The notes beneath the pieces are model-generated. The model ran no database searches. It saw only the letters and a program-made list of their open reading frames with translations, and was not told the origin of the DNA. From the NCBI RefSeq assembly GCF_012273515.2, contig NZ_CP050975.2, positions 5,890,001 to 5,954,000 on the forward strand: DNA of 64,000 nucleotides. The letters run 5' to 3'. The stretch is from Streptomyces sp. RPA4-2 (GTDB lineage Bacteria > Actinomycetota > Actinomycetes > Streptomycetales > Streptomycetaceae). The position numbers and the translations under genes were made by a program. Shown here one piece after another: positions 59,948 to 64,000 of this stretch; within the stretch, counting starts at the first letter, position 1; each line of letters begins with the position of its first letter.

Positions 59948-62900
59948 GTGAGCTCCTCTTCCTCCACCAGACGCCTGCCGCACCCCCAGGTGCGGCAGGG
60001 GACCCGCGGCGCGTACCGACTGGTGCGCACCGCGCCGGTCCGGGTGGGCCCCCCTCGTCTGGACGCAGGACAGCGCACAGTGGTTGACCACGGCTCGGGC
60101 CCGCTCCTCGTGCTCGCGGGCCCCGGCACCGGCAAGACGACCACCCTCGTCGAGTCCGTGGCGGCCCGGATCGCACACGGCGGCGACCCGGAACGGATCC
60201 TGGTGCTCACGTTCAGCCGCAAGGCGGCCGTGGAACTGCGCGACCGCATGGCGCTGCGCATCGGAGCCGCCCGCGCCCCCCGGGCCACCACCTTCCACTC
60301 GTTCTGCTACGCCCTGGTCCGCGCCCACCAGGACAGCGACCTGTTCGTGGAACCGCTGCGGCTGCTGTCCGGACCCGAACAGGACGTCGCGGTGCGCGAG
60401 CTGCTCGCGGGCCAGCCCGACCTGGAGCGGCTCGGCCTCGCCCACGTCCGCTGGCCCGACGAACTGCGCGCCTGCCTGACCACACGCGGTTTCGCCGACG
60501 AGGTCCGAGCCGTCCTGGCGCGCAGCCGCGAACTCGGACTGGGCCCCGACGCCCTGACCGCCTTCGCCCGCCGGATCGGCCGCCCCGACTGGAGCGCCGC
60601 CGCGGCCTTCCTCGCCGAGTACCTCGACGTCCTCGACCTGCAAGGAGTGCTCGACTACGCGGAACTCGTCCACCGCGCGGTACTGCTCACGCGACGCCCG
60701 GGCGTCGCCGAACGTCTCGCCGCGCAGTACGACGCCGTCTACGTGGACGAGTACCAGGACACCGACCCCGCCCAGGTGCGGCTCCTGCGCGCCCTGGCCG
60801 GCGGCGGCCGCACCCTGGTCGCCTTCGGCGACCCCGACCAGTCGATCTACGCCTTCAGGGGCGCCGACGTGAACGGCATCCTGGACTTTCCCGACGCCTT
60901 CCCGCGCGCGGACGGCCACCCCGCGCCGGTCGAGGTACTGCGCACCTCCCGCCGCTCGGGCGCCACCCTGCTCAACGCCACCCGCCTGCTCACCCAGCGC
61001 ATGCCGCTCACCCGGCTGCCCGCGCCGAAGGTACGCGCCCACCGAGAGCTGACACCGGTACGGGACGGCGGCACGGTCGAGGTCTACACGTACCCGACGG
61101 CGGGCACCGAACTGGACAACATCGCGGACATCCTGCGCCGCGCCCACCTGGAGGACGGCGTCCCCTGGGGCGAGATGGCCGTCCTGGTGCGCGCGGGCTC
61201 CCGCACGATCCCGGTGATCCGCCGCTCCCTCACCGCCGCCGGTGTACCGCTCGACATCGACGGCGACGACCTGCCCCTGCGGCACGAACCCGCGGTGACA
61301 CCGTTGCTGACGGCACTGCGGGCGGTCGCCCGCGCCGAGTCCGGGACGGGAGTCGGCACGGCACCGAGGCCCGGCGCCGGCAGCGACGCTCCCGTCCACA
61401 CCCCTGATGACGCGCCTGACGGCGCCTCCGACGACGCACCTGGAGCGGCTCCCGAAAACGACCCCGGAGCCGCCCTGGAAACCCTTCCCGAAGCCGTTTT
61501 GGCAGTCGTTCCTCAAGACGCGGACGCACAGCCCGAAGACACCGGACTCCAGGGGGCGGCGTCCTGGCTCGACACCGAGACCGCGCTCACCCTGCTCGCC
61601 TCGCCCCTCGCCGGCATGGACGCCGCCGACCTGCGGCGCCTGGGCCGCGCGCTGCGCGAGGAAGAACGCGCCGCCGGCAACCACGTACCGCCGCCCTCCG
61701 ACGAACTGCTCGCCCTCGCGCTGGCCGAACCGGAACGGCTCGTCGCCCACGACCCGGCCTACGCCCGCGGAGCCCAGCGCCTCGGCGCGCTGCTGCGCAA
61801 GGCACGGGAGAGCCTGGCGGGCGGTGGCACGGCCGAGGAGGCGCTGTGGGACCTCTGGGAAGGCACACCCTGGCCGCGGCGCCTGGAACGGGCCGCCCGG
61901 CGCGGCGGCGCGGCCGGACGCAACGCCGACCGCGACCTCGACGCCGTGTGCGCGCTGTTCGCGACCGCGGCCCGTGCCGAGGAACGCACCGGCGGACGCG
62001 GCGCCCTCAACTTCCTGGAGGAGATCGACGCCCAGGACATCGCCGCCGACACCCTCACCCGCCGGGCCGTACGCCCCGACGCCGTGCGCCTGATGACCGC
62101 GCACCGCTCCAAGGGCCTGGAATGGCGCCTCGTCGTCGTCGCCGGCGTCCAGGAGGGTCTGTGGCCCGACCTGCGCCGCCGCGGCTCCCTGCTGGAGGCC
62201 GACCGCATCGGCCGCGACGGCCTCGCCGAACCCCTCACCCCCGGAGCGCTCCTCTCCGAAGAACGCCGCCTGTTCTACGTGGCCGCCACACGCGCGCGTG
62301 AACGCCTCGTCGTCACCGCGGTGAAGGCACCCGCCGACGACGGGGACCAGCCCTCCCGCTTCCTCACCGAACTCGGCGTGGAACCCAAGGACGTCACCGG
62401 CCGGCCCCGCCGCCCGCTGTCCGTCGCCGCCCTCGTCGCCGAACTGCGCGCCACCACCGTCGACCCACGCGTCTCGGAACCCCTCCGGCAGGCCGCGGCC
62501 CACCGACTGGCCCGACTCGCCGCGCTCACCGACGACGACGGCCGCCCCCTGGTGCCCTCCGCCCACCCCTACCGGTGGTGGGGCATGTACGACCCCACCG
62601 AGAGCAAGGTCCCGCTGCGCGACCGCGACCAGCCCGTCGTGCTCTCCGGAAGCGCCCTCGACCAGCTCGCCAACACCTGCGCCCTGCAGTGGTTCCTGGG
62701 GCGCGAGGTGAAGGCCGACGCACCCGCGACCGCGGCCCAGGGCTTCGGCAACGTGGTACACGTCCTCGCCGACGAGGTCGCCTCCGGACGCACCCCCGCC
62801 GACCTCGACGTCCTCATGGAACGCCTGGACTCCGTGTGGAACGCGCTCGCCTTCGACGCGCCCTGGAAGTCGGCGCAGGAGAAGGAGCACGCGCGCGTGG

Positions 62901-63445
62901 CGCTCGAACGCTTCCTGAAGTGGCACATCGACTCCAACCAGGTCCGCCCCGGCCGTACACCCGTGGCCAGCGAGCACGACTTCGACGTGACCCTCGAAGC
63001 GGGCTCCTACGAAGTACGCATCCGCGGCTCCATGGACCGCGTCGAGACGGACACCGAGGGCCGCGCCTACGTGGTCGACTTCAAGACCGGCAAGAACGCG
63101 CCCACGGCCGCCGAAGTGGCCCACCACCCGCAGCTCGCCGTCTACCAGCTCGCGGTCCGCGAGGGCGCGGTCGACGACGCCTTCGACGGCGTGCGCCCCG
63201 AGCCGGGCGGCGCCGAACTCGTCCAGCTGCGCCAGGGCGCCGCCCAGAAGAACGGCGGCGAGACCCTCCCCAAGGTGCAGGCCCAGGAACCCCTCACGGG
63301 GGAGTGGGTCGGCGACCTGCTGGCCACCGCCGCGGGCAAGGTCCTCGACGAACGGTTCTCGCCGACCACCGGCCAGCACTGCACGCACTGCGCGTTCCGG
63401 ACATCGTGCAGCGCCCGCGCGGAGGGACGCCACGTCGTCGAATGA
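59948..63445 (+). CDS. UvrD/Rep-type helicase-nuclease (AdnAB family, first subunit)
   Basis: About 1165 residues from GTG 59948. Superfamily 1 motor: Walker A AGPGTGKTTTLVE, motif II VDEYQDT, motif III GDPDQSIYAFRGAD, motifs V/VI MTAHRSKGLEW and YVAATRARERL. A low-complexity insert of about 70 residues follows residue 465. The C-terminal RecB-type nuclease has RGSMDRVE and VVDFKTGK, with Fe-S ligand cysteines in NTCALQWFL and HCTHCAFRTSC. It resects double-strand breaks with the partner encoded next. It is probably AdnA by order with Rv3202c-Rv3201c. The start is approximate. Confidence 0.9.
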   Translation: MSSSSSTRRLPHPQVRQGTRGAYRLVRTAPVRVGPPRLDAGQRTVVDHGSGPLLVLAGPGTGKTTTLVESVAARIAHGGDPERILVLTFSRKAAVELRDRMALRIGAARAPRATTFHSFCYALVRAHQDSDLFVEPLRLLSGPEQDVAVRELLAGQPDLERLGLAHVRWPDELRACLTTRGFADEVRAVLARSRELGLGPDALTAFARRIGRPDWSAAAAFLAEYLDVLDLQGVLDYAELVHRAVLLTRRPGVAERLAAQYDAVYVDEYQDTDPAQVRLLRALAGGGRTLVAFGDPDQSIYAFRGADVNGILDFPDAFPRADGHPAPVEVLRTSRRSGATLLNATRLLTQRMPLTRLPAPKVRAHRELTPVRDGGTVEVYTYPTAGTELDNIADILRRAHLEDGVPWGEMAVLVRAGSRTIPVIRRSLTAAGVPLDIDGDDLPLRHEPAVTPLLTALRAVARAESGTGVGTAPRPGAGSDAPVHTPDDAPDGASDDAPGAAPENDPGAALETLPEAVLAVVPQDADAQPEDTGLQGAASWLDTETALTLLASPLAGMDAADLRRLGRALREEERAAGNHVPPPSDELLALALAEPERLVAHDPAYARGAQRLGALLRKARESLAGGGTAEEALWDLWEGTPWPRRLERAARRGGAAGRNADRDLDAVCALFATAARAEERTGGRGALNFLEEIDAQDIAADTLTRRAVRPDAVRLMTAHRSKGLEWRLVVVAGVQEGLWPDLRRRGSLLEADRIGRDGLAEPLTPGALLSEERRLFYVAATRARERLVVTAVKAPADDGDQPSRFLTELGVEPKDVTGRPRRPLSVAALVAELRATTVDPRVSEPLRQAAAHRLARLAALTDDDGRPLVPSAHPYRWWGMYDPTESKVPLRDRDQPVVLSGSALDQLANTCALQWFLGREVKADAPATAAQGFGNVVHVLADEVASGRTPADLDVLMERLDSVWNALAFDAPWKSAQEKEHARVALERFLKWHIDSNQVRPGRTPVASEHDFDVTLEAGSYEVRIRGSMDRVETDTEGRAYVVDFKTGKNAPTAAEVAHHPQLAVYQLAVREGAVDDAFDGVRPEPGGAELVQLRQGAAQKNGGETLPKVQAQEPLTGEWVGDLLATAAGKVLDERFSPTTGQHCTHCAFRTSCSARAEGRHVVE

Positions 63446-63589
63446 CGGCCGCCGGCCTGCCGACGGCGCGGGGACCGGCGACGGCCGATGACTCCCGGGC
63501 CACGCGGTGTCCTCGGACGCGACCTGAGTGACGTACGACACCACACGTGCTGACCAGCGGTTCCCACACCCCGACAGCCGATGTGGCCA

Positions 63590-63616
63590 CCCACTGTCAG
63601 TGGGCGCGGCTAGCCT
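63590..63616 (+). promoter_or_regulatory. 15-bp palindrome and -10 box before the second helicase
   Basis: CCCACTG-T-CAGTGGG (63590-63604) is a perfect palindrome. TAGCCT (63611-63616) is a possible -10 box seven bases before the GTG start, predicting a leaderless message with an operator at the -35 position. Confidence 0.45.
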
Positions 63617-63623
63617 CTCTGAC

Positions 63624-64000
63624 GTGCCCGCCCGTATCACCGATCCCGAGCAGCTCAAGGAGCTCCTCGGCATCCCCTTCACCCCGGAGCAGACGGCCTG
63701 CATCACCGCACCGCCCGCCCCGCAGGTGATCGTGGCCGGAGCCGGATCCGGGAAGACCACGGTGATGGCGGCACGCGTGGTCTGGCTGGTCGGCACCGGA
63801 CAGGTCGCCCCCGAACAGGTCCTCGGTCTGACGTTCACCAACAAGGCGGCGGGTGAACTCGCCGAACGCGTCCGCAAGGCCCTGATCAAGGCCGGCGTCA
63901 CCGACCCGGACGTGATCGACCCCGACAACCCGCCCGGCGAACCGGTCATCTCCACCTACCACGCCTTCGCGGGCCGCCTCCTGACCGACCACGGACTGCG
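63624..64000 (+). CDS. UvrD/Rep-type helicase-nuclease (AdnAB family, second subunit), N-terminal part cut by window end
   Basis: The first about 125 residues from GTG 63624. ELLGIPFTPEQTACI is the Q-like motif, VAGAGSGKTTVMAARVVWL the Walker A region, LGLTFTNKAAGELAERV motif Ia and ISTYHAFAG motif Ic. The remainder lies outside the window. It follows the first helicase by 178 bases and should be its heterodimer partner (AdnB by order). Confidence 0.9.
   Translation, partial: MPARITDPEQLKELLGIPFTPEQTACITAPPAPQVIVAGAGSGKTTVMAARVVWLVGTGQVAPEQVLGLTFTNKAAGELAERVRKALIKAGVTDPDVIDPDNPPGEPVISTYHAFAGRLLTDHGL

Noticed and set aside
59876..63955. A 1359-codon open frame on the minus strand opposite the helicase-nuclease
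   Set aside because: It is an antisense shadow produced by high third-position GC; the plus-strand protein has all helicase motifs.
1..64000. tRNA, rRNA, CRISPR arrays, insertion sequences, prophage or att sites
   Set aside because: I looked for T-loop patterns, regularly spaced direct repeats, transposase motifs and integrase genes and found none convincing.

Overview
The window is a stretch of high-GC actinobacterial chromosome, almost certainly Streptomyces. The evidence is the extreme GC bias at third codon positions, frequent GTG starts, dispersed streptomycete intergenic repeats, and gene order. Two blocks follow an order I know from Mycobacterium tuberculosis. Block 1 (about 0-24 kb) matches the fdx-dapC-dapE-LOG-folP2-tag-DUF3117-methyltransferase-sigE-rseA-htrA-tatB-mrp-mgtE/corA order (Rv1177 to Rv1239c region). 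Block 2 (about 32-40 kb and 51-64 kb) matches the helicase/ferritin-like/DUF3107/TetR/DUF3152/moeZ/ATL/AdnAB order (Rv3201c to Rv3211 region). Most of the window is therefore core genome, not a recent island.

Layout. 0-10 kb: transglutaminase-like and GNAT proteins, ferredoxin, two lysine/diaminopimelate genes (dapC, dapE), a LOG nucleotide hydrolase, a divergent DHPS paralogue, a small DivIVA-domain protein and 3-methyladenine glycosylase. 10-17 kb: enoyl-CoA hydratase, DUF3117, O-methyltransferase, then the envelope-stress operon sigma factor - zinc anti-sigma - HtrA - TatB. 17-24 kb: Mrp Fe-S carrier, DUF1003, MgtE-N/CBS protein, lipoprotein, CorA. 24-31 kb: Sufu-domain protein, MFS exporter with an operator placed inside its promoter, PHP phosphoesterase, MarC protein, NYN RNase-like protein, hydrolase. 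31-40 kb: DEAD-box RNA helicase with an arginine-rich repeat tail, ferritin-like protein, DUF3107, TetR, hydrolase, DUF3152 putative metalloprotease. 40-46 kb: a leaderless cysteine-containing leader peptide followed by a complete oligo/dipeptide ABC transporter. 46-51.6 kb: a translationally coupled operon of a PelF-type glycosyltransferase, an eight-helix membrane protein, a small protein, an NAD-dependent epimerase and a spherulin-4 (GH135-like) hydrolase. 51.6-64 kb: MoeZ, two tandem lipoprotein peptidases, an LPG-synthase-like membrane protein with a degenerate kinase domain, an alkyltransferase-like protein, and two UvrD/RecB-type helicase-nucleases (the second cut by the window end).

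The most interesting part is 40-51.6 kb. The transporter with its leader peptide and the polysaccharide operon sit between DUF3152 and moeZ, which are neighbours in mycobacteria. The polysaccharide genes combine functions that elsewhere make galactosamine-rich exopolysaccharides (Pel in bacteria, galactosaminogalactan in Aspergillus), so I propose a streptomycete amino-sugar exopolysaccharide system.

One caution affects the annotation. dapE, the glycosyltransferase, the anti-sigma factor and, less surely, DUF3152 and a small coupled gene are each disrupted as if exactly one base were missing. The shared direction of the shift suggests systematic single-base deletions in the assembly rather than real gene loss. 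No tRNA, rRNA, CRISPR array, insertion sequence or prophage was seen.
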